A stretch of DNA of 64,000 nucleotides, from positions 312,969 to 376,968 of the forward strand of contig NZ_QAJM01000014.1 in the NCBI RefSeq assembly GCF_003852405.1, written 5' to 3'. The notes beneath the pieces were generated by a model. It saw nothing but the letters and a program-made list of their open reading frames with translations. It made no database searches and was not told where the DNA came from. The stretch comes from Pseudomonas sp. KBW05. GTDB taxonomy: Bacteria > Pseudomonadota > Gammaproteobacteria > Pseudomonadales > Pseudomonadaceae. Below are positions 18,943 to 27,470 of this stretch, piece by piece. Each line of letters starts with the position of its first letter. Position 1 is the stretch's first letter. The position numbers and the translations under genes were made by a program.

Positions 18943-18957
18943 TAAACTTTTGGTTTA
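18943..18957. promoter_or_regulatory. LysR-type operator candidate
   Basis: TAAACTTTTGGTTTA is a perfect 5-bp inverted repeat with a 5-base centre, containing a T-N11-A pattern. It lies in the divergent region between the LysR gene and the SDR gene. Confidence 0.5.
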
Positions 18958-19056
18958 CACAGACTATAGCAATCACGGTCTACCGGCGCCCCAGGGCGAG
19001 GCGGATACTCGGCTCCAACAACAAGGCATTCCGCCTTGAACAGCTAGGAGATCGAC

Positions 19057-19803
19057 ATGACCACACAAAACCTCAGCGGCAAAGTCGCCTTGATTCAAGG
19101 CGGTTCCCGCGGTATCGGCGCCGCCATCGTCAAACGCCTGGCCGCACAGGGCGCAACAGTTGCCTTTACCTACGTCAGCTCGGCCGCCAAGGCTGAAGAA
19201 CTGCAGAACAGTGTGATCAGCGCCGGCGGCAAAGCCCTGGCGATCCACGCCGACAGCGCCAGTGCCGATGCGATCCGCAACGCGGTCAACGCCACCGTCG
19301 AAGCCTTTGGGCGCCTGGACATCCTGGTGAACAACGCCGGCGTACTGGCCATCGCCCCGCTGGAAGACTTCAAACTGGAAGATTTTGACCAGACCCTGGC
19401 GATCAACGTGCGCAGCGTGTTTATCGCAACTCAGGAAGCGGCCAAGCACATGGGTGACGGTGGCCGGGTGATCAATATCGGCAGCACCAACGCCGAGCGC
19501 ATGCCCTTTGGTGGCGGCGGGCCTTATGCAATGAGCAAGGCCGCGCTGGTGGGCCTGACCAAGGGCTTGGCACGGGACCTGGGGCCGCGCGGGATTACCA
19601 TCAACAATGTGCAGCCAGGGCCGGTGGACACAGATATGAACCCGGCGAACAGTGATTTTGCCGAGAGCTTGATGGGGTTGATGGCGGTCGGCCGGTATGG
19701 GCATGTGGAAGAGATTGCCAGCTTCGTTGCCTACCTGGCAGGCCCGGAGGCCGGCTACATCACCGGTGCCAGCCTGACCATCGATGGTGGCTTCAGCGCC
19801 TGA
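19057..19803 (+). CDS. SDR-family oxidoreductase (3-oxoacyl-ACP reductase-like)
   Basis: 248 residues, classical short-chain dehydrogenase. Cofactor motif GGSRGIG (15-21), NNAG (92-95), catalytic S143, Y157 and K161 (YAMSK). The arginine after the glycine motif suggests NADP(H) preference. The exact substrate cannot be read from the sequence. It diverges from the LysR gene, which probably controls it. AGGAGATC precedes the ATG. Confidence 0.9.
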   Translation: MTTQNLSGKVALIQGGSRGIGAAIVKRLAAQGATVAFTYVSSAAKAEELQNSVISAGGKALAIHADSASADAIRNAVNATVEAFGRLDILVNNAGVLAIAPLEDFKLEDFDQTLAINVRSVFIATQEAAKHMGDGGRVINIGSTNAERMPFGGGGPYAMSKAALVGLTKGLARDLGPRGITINNVQPGPVDTDMNPANSDFAESLMGLMAVGRYGHVEEIASFVAYLAGPEAGYITGASLTIDGGFSA

Positions 19804-19828
19804 GTCCTCAAGCACACTGCAAAACCAA

Positions 19829-19896
19829 ATGTGGGAGCTGGCTTGCCTGCGATGGCGTCTTCAAGATCGCTATCACAGGCAAGCCAGCTCCCACAT
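19829..19896. repeat. REPIN (GAGCTGGC family)
   Basis: ATGTGGGAGCTGGCTTGCCT / complement with a short centre, between the convergent SDR and HAD genes. Confidence 0.88.
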
Positions 19897-19914
19897 TTTT
19901 TTGACCGCGTTTAT

Positions 19915-20601
19915 TCAGCGCAATGGCGGCAGGCCATAGGCCGCCAGGTCAAACTCCGCGAGCTTGCGGATGATCTGGTCGGCATGCTGGTACTTGCTGT
20001 CGGCCATGGCCTCATCCGGCACGGCAATGGCGGTCATGTTGGCAGCCTTTGCAGCAGTCACACCGAACGGCGAATCCTCGAACACCAGGCAATCCTCAGG
20101 CGCAACGCCCAGGCGGCGGGCGGCAGTGAGGAAGATGTCGGGCGCAGGCTTGGCGGCACCAACTTCCGGGTCATCGGCGGTGACGATGGTGTCGAACAAG
20201 CCAAACCATTCGCGGTGCAAGGTGGTCTTGTGGCCAAACGAATTGCGCGACGAGCTGGTGCCCACGGCAATCGGAATATTGTGTGCCTTCAAGTGCCGCA
20301 CCAGCGCTTCGGCACCGGGCATGCCCAGGGCCTTGGGGAAACGCTCACTCATCAACGGCTCGCGAATCACCAGGAACTCCGCCGGCGTGATCGGCAGATC
20401 CAGCGCCTTGACCACATACTCGGCCAAGTCCTGCGCGCCGCGGCCGATGATGTGCTGCTTGATCCCCCAGTCGTAGGTGCGACCGTAACGTTCAGCGATG
20501 ATCTGTGTGACTTCGGTGTAGATGCCTTCTGTATCCAGCAACAAACCGTCCATATCGAAAATCACGGCCTTGATCGGGCCGGCGGTACGCGGTGCGTTCA
20601 T
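19915..20601 (-). CDS. HAD-IA family phosphatase (beta-phosphoglucomutase-like)
   Basis: 228 residues from the ATG at 20601. The frame extends 36 codons further, but those codons are promoter-like sequence. HAD motif I FDMDGLLLDTEG (D16, D18), motif II VGTSSSRNSF and motif IV VFEDSPFGVTAAKAA are present, with the alpha-helical cap between them. Similar proteins dephosphorylate small sugar phosphates or phosphoglycolate-like compounds, and the specific substrate is not evident. It diverges from the DUF2784 gene. Confidence 0.88.
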   Translation of the reverse strand: MNAPRTAGPIKAVIFDMDGLLLDTEGIYTEVTQIIAERYGRTYDWGIKQHIIGRGAQDLAEYVVKALDLPITPAEFLVIREPLMSERFPKALGMPGAEALVRHLKAHNIPIAVGTSSSRNSFGHKTTLHREWFGLFDTIVTADDPEVGAAKPAPDIFLTAARRLGVAPEDCLVFEDSPFGVTAAKAANMTAIAVPDEAMADSKYQHADQIIRKLAEFDLAAYGLPPLR

Positions 20602-20707
20602 CAAAACAGATCCTTGGGGGGAAGGACTAAAAGGATTCAGCACAATAACGGCCACGCTTGCCGGCAGGCAACCCTTTAGACTGTGCGCCTCTCCTTTTGA
20701 AGTGACC

Positions 20708-21076
20708 ATGATGCTCTACCGCCTTGCCGCCGACAGCCTGGTGCTGTTTCACCTCAGCTTTATCCTGTTCGTCTTGTTTGGCGGGCTGCTCGCCCTCAAA
20801 TGGCGCCCGGTGCTGTGGCTGCACCTGCCCGCTGTAGCGTGGGGAATCGCCGTCGAGGTGCTGCACCTGCCCTGCCCGCTGACCCACTGGGAAAACCTGC
20901 TGCGCCACCTCGCCGGGCAGGACGGCTATGGCGCTGGGTTTATCGAGCACTACATCCTCGCGCTGATTTATCCCGCCGGGCTGACGCCCGATATCCAGTT
21001 GGTGCTGGGCGCGGTGGTGGTGGCGATCAATGTCGCGGTGTACGGCTGGCTGATCCGGCGTTACGTACAGGCTTGA
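20708..21076 (+). CDS. DUF2784 family inner-membrane protein
   Basis: 122 residues. The start is ATG at 20708, with a second ATG directly after it. Three to four TM helices are evident (about 6-28, 35-52, 88-115). Conserved PCPLTHWENLLR in the middle is typical of DUF2784. Function unknown. It is a short monocistronic unit, followed after 54 bases by the DUF4337 gene on the same strand. Confidence 0.85.
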   Translation: MMLYRLAADSLVLFHLSFILFVLFGGLLALKWRPVLWLHLPAVAWGIAVEVLHLPCPLTHWENLLRHLAGQDGYGAGFIEHYILALIYPAGLTPDIQLVLGAVVVAINVAVYGWLIRRYVQA

Positions 21077-21130
21077 GACAGCTCTGCTGGTGAAGAATCA
21101 GGCTCCCTCAGTCCGTTCGTAGCCGAGCCC

Positions 21131-21709
21131 ATGTCCGAAGCCTTCGAAGTCCCCAGCCCCCACGAAAAACACATCGAACACACCACCGAACATGCCCACG
21201 GTCGCGGGGACAATTTCGCCAGCCGCATTGCGGTGATGACAGCACTGATGGCCACCCTCGGCGCCATGCTCAGCTACCAGGCCGGCTCCACCGAAAGCGA
21301 AGCGGCGATGGACAAGAACAACGCCGCCATTATCAAGACCGAGGCCGCCAACCAGTGGAACTACTACCAGGCCAAATCCAGCCGGCAGAACCTGGCGGAA
21401 CTGGCCACCCACATACCCGGAGTAGACGCGGCGCATTACAAGGACGAGATCGAGCGCTACAAAAGCCAGAAGGAAGACGTGCGCAAACAGGCCGAGAAGC
21501 TTGAGGCCACGTCGAAGGCATGGGACGAAAAGTCGGAACAGGCGCTGCACCAGCACCACCGCTGGGCCCAGGCGATGACCGCGATTCAGATCGCGATTTC
21601 GCTGGCGGCGATTACGTTGTTGACGAGGAAGGAGTGGTTGAAGCGCATGTCGTATGCGGCAGCGGGTGTGGCGGTGGTATTGGGCAGCCTGGCGTGGCTA
21701 CATATCTGA
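21131..21709 (+). CDS. DUF4337 domain-containing membrane protein
   Basis: 192 residues. Sequence order: an acidic/His-rich N-terminus (HEKHIEHTTEHAHGR), one TM helix (about 32-52), a charged coiled-coil stretch (about 60-145; many Lys/Glu/Gln), then two TM helices (about 150-190). This matches DUF4337. Function unknown. It lies behind the DUF2784 gene and is followed by a REPIN. Confidence 0.85.
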   Translation: MSEAFEVPSPHEKHIEHTTEHAHGRGDNFASRIAVMTALMATLGAMLSYQAGSTESEAAMDKNNAAIIKTEAANQWNYYQAKSSRQNLAELATHIPGVDAAHYKDEIERYKSQKEDVRKQAEKLEATSKAWDEKSEQALHQHHRWAQAMTAIQIAISLAAITLLTRKEWLKRMSYAAAGVAVVLGSLAWLHI

Positions 21710-21767
21710 CACACCGCAGTCCCACTGTCTTAAGAGCTTCAGCGAGACAGCCGGTAGAGTGGTTGCC

Positions 21768-21903
21768 TGAGCCACCGCTATCGCAGGCAAGCCAGCTCCC
21801 ACAGGGGATCAGCTGTGTCTGGGGGATCTCCAGCCGAACACTGACAGCCCAACAACGCCGATCAACTGTGGGAGCTGGTTTGCCTGCGATAGCGGTGGCT
21901 CAG
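21768..21903. repeat. REPIN (GAGCTGGC family), reversed arms, long centre
   Basis: TGAGCCACCGCTATCGCAGG... and its inverted partner ...GCGATAGCGGTGGCTCAG, with a centre of about 60 bases. The arms face outward relative to the common REPINs. Confidence 0.85.
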
Positions 21904-21991
21904 CCAGCACAATTTGCACTGTCACTCCACCGCTCCATCGCTATATAGTAAAAAGCATAACGAAAAACCGACACAAGCCGAGGAACCGCTG

Positions 21992-22651
21992 GTGACCGCA
22001 CAACCCAAGGAAGCCGTGGGCGCCGCCTACAGCATCGAATCCATGCGCTACGCCCAGGCCATGACCTGGCAAGCGATCGAACAACTCGCCCAACGCATCC
22101 GCCCCGGCATGCTCGAATCCCAAGCCCGCGAACTGGGCAAGCAGGTCCTCGCCGACCTCGACATGCAACGCATCTGGCACCCGCTGCTGGTGCGCTTCGG
22201 CGCCAACACCCTGAAAGCCTTCAACCAGCGCTCCGACGGCGACCCCGTGCTGGGCGAAGACGACATCTTCTTCATCGACATGGGCGCCGTGTGGCAAGGC
22301 CACGAAGGTGACGCCGGCGCCACGTTCACCACCGGCAACGATGCACAAATGATCGCCTGTGCCAGCGCCGCCAAAGCGCTGTTCGACCGCGTCCAGGCGC
22401 GCTGGAAAAACGACCAGGTTGTCGGCCTTGAACTCTACCGCTACGCCGAAGAACAAGCCCAGGCCATGGGCTGGCAACTGAACCTCGACATCAAGGGCCA
22501 TCGCGTCAGCGACTTCCCCCACGCCATCCACCGTGGCGGCGACCTCGGCGACTTCGAGCACTACCCGAACGCGGGATTGTGGATCCTCGAAATCCAGATC
22601 GCCCACCCCACCAAGCCCTACGGCGCTTTCTACGAAGACCTGCTTGCCTGA
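21992..22651 (+). CDS. M24-family metallopeptidase (Xaa-Pro aminopeptidase-like)
   Basis: 219 residues from a GTG start at 21992, chosen because GAGGA lies 7 bases upstream. An in-frame ATG at 21914 would add residues encoded in the REPIN flank. The pita-bread fold is recognisable: FFIDMGAVWQGHEGDAGATF supplies the metal-binding Asp pair, and HRVSDFPH and a glutamate in WILEIQI supply the rest. It lacks the N-terminal creatinase domain. It is cotranscribed with the gamma-glutamylcyclotransferase-like gene 17 bases downstream, suggesting peptide turnover. Confidence 0.85.
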   Translation: MTAQPKEAVGAAYSIESMRYAQAMTWQAIEQLAQRIRPGMLESQARELGKQVLADLDMQRIWHPLLVRFGANTLKAFNQRSDGDPVLGEDDIFFIDMGAVWQGHEGDAGATFTTGNDAQMIACASAAKALFDRVQARWKNDQVVGLELYRYAEEQAQAMGWQLNLDIKGHRVSDFPHAIHRGGDLGDFEHYPNAGLWILEIQIAHPTKPYGAFYEDLLA

Positions 22652-22668
22652 CTCCCTAAGGAACATCC

Positions 22669-23022
22669 ATGGAACGCTCCACCGAATACCCCGTACTGCT
22701 TTTTTCCTACGGCACATTGCAGGACAAAGCCGTGCAACTGGCCAACTTCGGCCGCGAACTGGCGGGCCAGCACGATGCAATGCTCGGCTACTCGAAAAGC
22801 TGGGTAGAGATCACCGACCCCGAAGTACTGGCCACCAGCGGCAAGACCCATCACCCGATCGTGGCGCCAACCTTGGAAAACGGCGACAGCGTTGAAGGCA
22901 TGGTCTTTCAGATCACCGAGCAAGAACTGGCGGCAGCGGATGCCTATGAAGTTTCGGACTACAAGCGGGTGTCGGTGGCCCTGGCGTCAGGGCTGACGGC
23001 CTGGGTGTACGTGCAGGCATAA
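22669..23022 (+). CDS. Gamma-glutamylcyclotransferase (AIG2-like) family protein
   Basis: 117 residues. The N-terminal FSYGTLQDKAVQ (YGTL at 14-17) is the substrate-cradle motif of the GGCT/AIG2 fold, and VEGMVFQIT and LAAADAYE follow the family pattern (Glu as general base). It may cleave gamma-glutamyl amines to pyroglutamate; the substrate is unknown. It follows the M24 peptidase gene closely. A GGGGGCC/GGCCCCC hairpin without a T-tract follows at 23031-23056. Confidence 0.85.
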   Translation: MERSTEYPVLLFSYGTLQDKAVQLANFGRELAGQHDAMLGYSKSWVEITDPEVLATSGKTHHPIVAPTLENGDSVEGMVFQITEQELAAADAYEVSDYKRVSVALASGLTAWVYVQA

Positions 23023-23108
23023 TTAGCCGTGGGGGCCTGAACACTTGCCGGCCCCCAGCCAAGCACGCCTTCGACCCAAACCTTCTTTATGAAAAAGGCC
23101 ATCTATCA

Positions 23109-23486
23109 ATGAGGATGTCACTCATCGCTGCGTTGGGATTTTTATCGCTGATACAGGCGCCACTCTCCCTCGCGGAGACTATCAACGGGAAGAATCTCTT
23201 TTCACAGCGATGCGCCATGTGTCACGGAGCCGACCTCAAAGCCACAGGACCACTGGCCAACAAAAGCACCCCGCCTACCCCCAACCTGACCACACCCGCC
23301 TTCAAGAAACGTCTGAGTGATTATCCGGGCGTCATCGTGTCTTCGATCATACTTCGCCCCAATGGCGACTTGATTCCGAGAACCTTACGAGAGAATGGGG
23401 TAAAGCTCGCGCCGCATACGTGGACCATCCAGGACCTGCGCGACTTGAATGAATACATGAGCGGCGCGATCACCAAAGCCCGATGA
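23109..23486 (+). CDS. Small secreted mono-haem cytochrome c
   Basis: 125 residues. Signal peptide 1-22 (ending LSLAE), one haem site C35-A-M-C38-H39, then a Pro/Thr-rich loop (STPPTPNLTTPAF). The distal Met ligand is not certain: there is a late Met in LNEYMSGAI but none in the usual mid-region. Probably a periplasmic electron carrier; the partner is unknown. No oxidase or dehydrogenase gene is adjacent. Confidence 0.8.
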   Translation: MRMSLIAALGFLSLIQAPLSLAETINGKNLFSQRCAMCHGADLKATGPLANKSTPPTPNLTTPAFKKRLSDYPGVIVSSIILRPNGDLIPRTLRENGVKLAPHTWTIQDLRDLNEYMSGAITKAR

Positions 23487-23590
23487 GCAGGCTGAAAGTG
23501 CACAGCAATCAATTAGGGAACGTCTGATATTCGCAGGCTTCGATGCTGAATAGAGTGCTTCATTCTTCAGATCACTCTATCGGTATCAAC

Positions 23591-24537
23591 ATGACGTTTT
23601 GGAAAAGTTTATTGGCCAGCGCTGCCGCAGTATTGCTGGCTTACTCATCATCGAGTGCTGCAGCAAGCTGTTACTTGAGTAATAGCAACGCACTTACCGT
23701 TAATTTCGGAAAAATCTAACTCAGAGTATTTCGACACCCCAAGATGCACCGAACGGAACGGTAATTTACTCGGAAACTTCCGAAGTAATGCAAAAATTTG
23801 ACCTTTTTTGCCAAAACGGAATAATCGGTTTTAACGTCAATCCTGCCTTGGGTAGTGCGACCACTGGAACGGTCTTTCCTTTAGGAGTGCCTGGGCTCGC
23901 GTTCCGAATATCTTTCGGTAACTATTATGTATCCACGCCAACACTTCAATCCGGTAACATCACCTTTTTCTACCCCTCTACAAGCTACCGCCTTGAAATC
24001 ATCAAGTCTGGCGAGACTTTATCACAGAGCCCGGTCCCTGCAATCTCACTGGGAGAGTTCCGAGGCGACAACTTGAAAGTAATCACCTTCAACCTAATCA
24101 ACCCAGTGACGGTGAATGCTGCATCCTGCCAAACGCCCTCGGTATTCGTGGCGATGGGTGACGACTATCAACTGTTTGAATTCGATAACGCTGGCGACGC
24201 ACCTCGGCCGATAAAATTCGACTTGTCGTTGAACAACTGCCAGCGCGGAATACAAAAAGTAACTTACCAACTCCAGGCCAATACGCCGGTAATCGACGCG
24301 CAAAAAGGCATTGTCGCACTGAGCGGCGCATCAACTGCCAAAGGCATCGGCTTGCAGTTGAAGAACGATGCAGGCCAACCCATTGTGCTAAATACCCCTT
24401 ACGTGTTCAGCGGGTTCAACACCACGGGCACCGACTTCAAAATCCCTTTGTCCGCTGCTTACATTCGCCTGGCGGACAGCGCCCTTCAAGCCGGCAGCGC
24501 CAATTCTGAAGTCACCTTTATCGTGAACTACTTATAG
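23591..24537 (+). pseudogene. Fimbrial (type 1-like) adhesin, frameshift in a poly-A run
   Basis: The ATG at 23591 opens a signal peptide (WKSLLASAAAVLLAYSSSSAAA) and mature SCYLSNSNALTVNFGK. It then meets TAA at 23717. With one extra A in the A5 run (23710-23714), the frame reads ...FGKNLTQSIS and runs to the stop at 24537, for 315 residues. The C-terminal part (NCQRGIQKVTYQL...SEVTFIVNYL) is a classical fimbrial domain with its two cysteines. No chaperone or usher genes are nearby, so it is an orphan adhesin. Base composition is more AT-rich than its surroundings, which suggests transfer. Phase variation or a sequencing error are alternatives to decay. Confidence 0.78.
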
Positions 24538-24885
24538 CCGAGAAGACCGTTTCATTTAGTCCAGAAGCGGCCTCTCAAAAAGCGCGGACTCGCAACCAAG
24601 GCCTGGGTTTACAAGCGCCTCATCCCGTTCAGACCTACCCATTACTAAAATTTCCTTTTTCCCACACCGTGCCCGAAAAATAGCCATGCGCTAACCGTTT
24701 TGGCGTTTTTCCTCATGCTTTCGATCGGCACAGACCGCCTGAAATTAATGACGATGCTGCGCAATGTCCCGAAATGGCGCCCCCTCTGACCACACGTAAT
24801 GGCAAAATGCTTCATATAACCAAATGTATCAGGCATGATACATCGTTAAGCTAGTCCTCTACGCAACGGAAATGGATAGTTCTCA
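24538..24885. other. AT-rich gap between adhesin and acyltransferase
   Basis: No gene found. It contains the inverted repeat ATGTATC-N6-GATACAT at 24824-24843, 43 bases before the acyltransferase start, which could be an operator. No REPIN is present, unlike most gaps in the window. Confidence 0.5.
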
Positions 24886-26823
24886 GTGCAAAAAGCTACT
24901 TTTAGAAAAGATATTAATGGGCTTCGAGCAGTCGCTGTAATCGCAGTAATTCTTTACCACTTTGGCATCACTGCTTTCGGAGGAGGGTTCGTTGGGGTCG
25001 ATGTATTCTTTGTTATTTCTGGGTACTTAATGACCGAGATAATCACCTCTAGAATTGAGCAAAAAAAGTTTAGCCTTTTCGATTTCTACTTATCTCGAGC
25101 CTCGCGTATATTCCCAGCATTAATTGCACTTTGCGCGCTCCTTTTGCTCCTGGGATGGTTCTACCTGCCGCCCAACGAGCTCAAAGAGTTGGCAAAACAG
25201 GTAAAGTCCAGCCTGCTTTTTTATTCAAACCAGAAGTTCATGGCAGATGCCGGCTATTTTGATAGCGCCTCCCATGAAAAATGGTTACTGCACACCTGGT
25301 CGCTTTCAGTTGAGTGGCAATTCTACCTGGCCTATCCGTTGTTTATCCTGGGTGTATTGAAATTATCCAAGAAAAACACAGTGTTAATTTGCGCACTGGC
25401 CTTACTGGCAGTCGCCTCATATGTTTTCTCCAGCCTGGTAGCTGAAAGCAAAGCCTCTTTGAACTTTTACTCGCTTGGCACACGCGCCTGGGAAATGGCT
25501 GTTGGCGGACTCGTGTGTTTGTTAGCTGCCAAAAAGCCAAGCACACATTCCAAATATTATCTCGGGCTCCTCGGTCTGGCGCTTGTGATCCTATCCAGCC
25601 TTTTTCTCAAAGGAGGCGGGAAATGGCCAGGCATTTCAACAATCGCCCCCGTACTGGGTTGTGCTCTGGTGATATGGAGTGCAAGTAAACTATGGCTGCT
25701 TGAAAACCGCGCCATGCAATGGTGCGGCAAAATATCCTACTCGCTGTACCTATGGCACTGGCCTGTCGTCGTGACGCTCGTGTACTTCCAGCTCCTAGAG
25801 AAATCAACATGGATGCTGGCTGGTTTACTACTAACCGTTCTCTTAGGCACTGCCTCCTATTTGCTTTTCGAACAAGCACCACAACGCCGACTAAAAAGCA
25901 CAACACCCCGCAAAAGTTTTTTTGCTCTTGCGTGCGCGATGGTACTCATCATCGGATCAGCGCAAGTCTTCAGAGGCACTGGTTTCCCGAGCCGAACGCC
26001 TGCCGCCATTGCAGTCGCCGAAAATGAGGCGGGAAACATGAACCCAAGAAGACGAGAATGCATGATTTCGTCGGGCGTGGAGTCGCCATCTTGCAACTAT
26101 GGTGGGCCGGGCGAGATAGCGGCCATCGTATTAGGGGACAGTCACGCAGATTCTGCGGTGACCGCCGTTTTAGAGGCGCTACCCGATAAAAACCTGAAGG
26201 TTCAAGAATGGAGTTACGCAAGCTGCCCGACCATATTTGGCTTGAATCTGGTTATTAATGATCGTCAATGCAGGGAGTTCAATGAGTGGGCAGCCGAAAA
26301 GCTCAACGCCCTAGACACAAAAATCCCTGTCATCATTGTCAATCGTTCATCGTCCTATCCCATGGGTGACGAAGGCGGGACAACACATCCAAAGGGGGCA
26401 CCCTATATTTACTTCAGCAAACCGTATGACCGTGCAACCCCGGAGTTCCTCGCCGAATACAAGACCCATTACATCAAGACGATCTGCGAAATATCTAAAA
26501 AACGAAAGGTGTACCTGGTCCGTCCCTTCCCTGAAATGCCGCTGAACGTACCAAAGCTCCTCTCGAGAAAGCTCATGGTCAGTGAGCGGGCTGAAGTATC
26601 GATCAGCATGGACGCCTATACAAAAAGGCACGCGGTTGTGTTCTCAGCTCAAGATGCCGCAGCAGAAGAGTGTGGCGCGACCATTCTTGACTCCGTCGCC
26701 TATCTTTGCGACCCGGCAACCTGTTATGGAAGTGAGTCAGGCAGACCTTATTATTATGACGCCAGCCATCTAAGCGAGTTTGGCAACAGACGATTGATTC
26801 CGATGTTTCAAGCGGTCTTTTAA
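24886..26823 (+). CDS. OafA/YrhL-type O-acyltransferase with C-terminal SGNH domain
   Basis: 645 residues from a GTG start. The N-terminal acyltransferase-3 domain (about 1-360) has about 10-11 TM helices and the family signatures DINGLRAVAVIAVILYHF and FVGVDVFFVISGYLMT. The C-terminal periplasmic SGNH hydrolase-like domain has LGDSHADS (D418, S419) and DASHLSEFG near the end (catalytic Asp/His). Such proteins acetylate O-antigen, peptidoglycan or exopolysaccharide sugars. The gene is AT-rich with codon use unlike its neighbours and probably horizontally acquired. The hairpin GAAGGGGATC-N6-GATCCCCTTC follows at 26864-26889 but has no T-tract. Confidence 0.9.
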   Translation: MQKATFRKDINGLRAVAVIAVILYHFGITAFGGGFVGVDVFFVISGYLMTEIITSRIEQKKFSLFDFYLSRASRIFPALIALCALLLLLGWFYLPPNELKELAKQVKSSLLFYSNQKFMADAGYFDSASHEKWLLHTWSLSVEWQFYLAYPLFILGVLKLSKKNTVLICALALLAVASYVFSSLVAESKASLNFYSLGTRAWEMAVGGLVCLLAAKKPSTHSKYYLGLLGLALVILSSLFLKGGGKWPGISTIAPVLGCALVIWSASKLWLLENRAMQWCGKISYSLYLWHWPVVVTLVYFQLLEKSTWMLAGLLLTVLLGTASYLLFEQAPQRRLKSTTPRKSFFALACAMVLIIGSAQVFRGTGFPSRTPAAIAVAENEAGNMNPRRRECMISSGVESPSCNYGGPGEIAAIVLGDSHADSAVTAVLEALPDKNLKVQEWSYASCPTIFGLNLVINDRQCREFNEWAAEKLNALDTKIPVIIVNRSSSYPMGDEGGTTHPKGAPYIYFSKPYDRATPEFLAEYKTHYIKTICEISKKRKVYLVRPFPEMPLNVPKLLSRKLMVSERAEVSISMDAYTKRHAVVFSAQDAAAEECGATILDSVAYLCDPATCYGSESGRPYYYDASHLSEFGNRRLIPMFQAVF

Positions 26824-26992
26824 TTTCAAGGCAACACCCAATAAATCGCCGATGGTATTTGCCGAAGGGGATCCCCTCAGATCCCCTTCAAGCAGAAACA
26901 CCCATAGCACGCATCTCATGCAAATCACTGCACGTTGATTGCCCTACCCAACGCCGAGGTGACAGCCAGGTATTTTTCCAGACGCCAGAAAC

Positions 26993-27033
26993 CACAAACC
27001 CCCGGTTTCCTCTAGGAAAACCGGGGGTTTGTG
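26993..27033. terminator. Strong hairpin downstream of tRNA-Ser
   Basis: Stem CACAAACCCCCGGTTTCC / GGAAAACCGGGGGTTTGTG with a four-base loop and one bulge. It starts 12 bases beyond the tRNA 3' end and probably ends the tRNA transcript. T-tracts are short on both strands. Confidence 0.65.
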
Positions 27034-27044
27034 TTTACTTAATG

Positions 27045-27134
27045 TGGCGGTGAAGGAGAGATTCGAACTCTCGATACAATTTCTTGTATACACACTTTCC
27101 AGGCGTGCTCCTTAAGCCACTCGGACACTTCACC
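27045..27134 (-). tRNA. tRNA-Ser(GGA)
   Basis: 90 nt on the minus strand. The acceptor stem GGTGAAG pairs with CTTCACC, followed by discriminator G and encoded CCA. The anticodon loop CTGGAAA gives GGA. A long variable arm is typical of serine tRNA, and the T arm contains GTTCGAATC. Its 3' end faces the AT-rich adhesin/acyltransferase patch. Confidence 0.96.
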
Positions 27135-27172
27135 GTATCTCGTCAAACTAGTTCAGTCTGTCGAGGCGCGCT

Positions 27173-27201
27173 AATGTAGTCGAAAGCCTTTCAGATGGCA
27201 A
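27173..27201 (-). promoter_or_regulatory. Promoter of tRNA-Ser(GGA)
   Basis: On the minus strand, TTGCCA (27201-27196), a 17-base spacer, then TACATT (27178-27173), followed by a GC-rich discriminator AGCGCGCC, the pattern of a stringently controlled stable-RNA promoter. An A-tract just upstream of the -35 could act as an UP element. Confidence 0.7.
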
Positions 27202-27470
27202 AGGTTTTTTTCAGAATTTTCATGCGCTTAGCGGGAAATGCCATTTCCTCCCCAGCAAGGTGCGGTGTTTCTGCCATTCTCGGGCATCGGCAGCGCACGC
27301 CCGGGGAGGCTGTTGTGCCCTGCCCTAGGCCGCCCAGCGCGGGGCAGGCGGGAAAAGTCTGACTGGGTAGTCAGTCATGGCGCTTTACCGGGAAGGGCGT
27401 GGTGGGTAACGTCTGTGCATGCTCGTCTATAAACAGCCTATCTATAACAAGTCCTACAAGGAACCGCGTC
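27202..27470. other. Gap upstream of the crotonase gene
   Basis: No gene found. It contains the inverted repeat CTGACT-N4-AGTCAG (27359-27374) and a GC-rich inverted repeat GCCCTGCCC/GGGGCAGGC (about 27317-27350), either of which could be regulatory for the crotonase gene. Confidence 0.4.

Noticed and set aside
26864-26889. Hairpin behind the acyltransferase as a terminator
   Set aside because: Good 10-bp stem but no T-tract on either strand.
27045-27134. Integration site with flanking direct repeat at the tRNA-Ser 3' end
   Set aside because: I could not find a second copy of the tRNA 3' end on the far side of the AT-rich patch, and no integrase is present.
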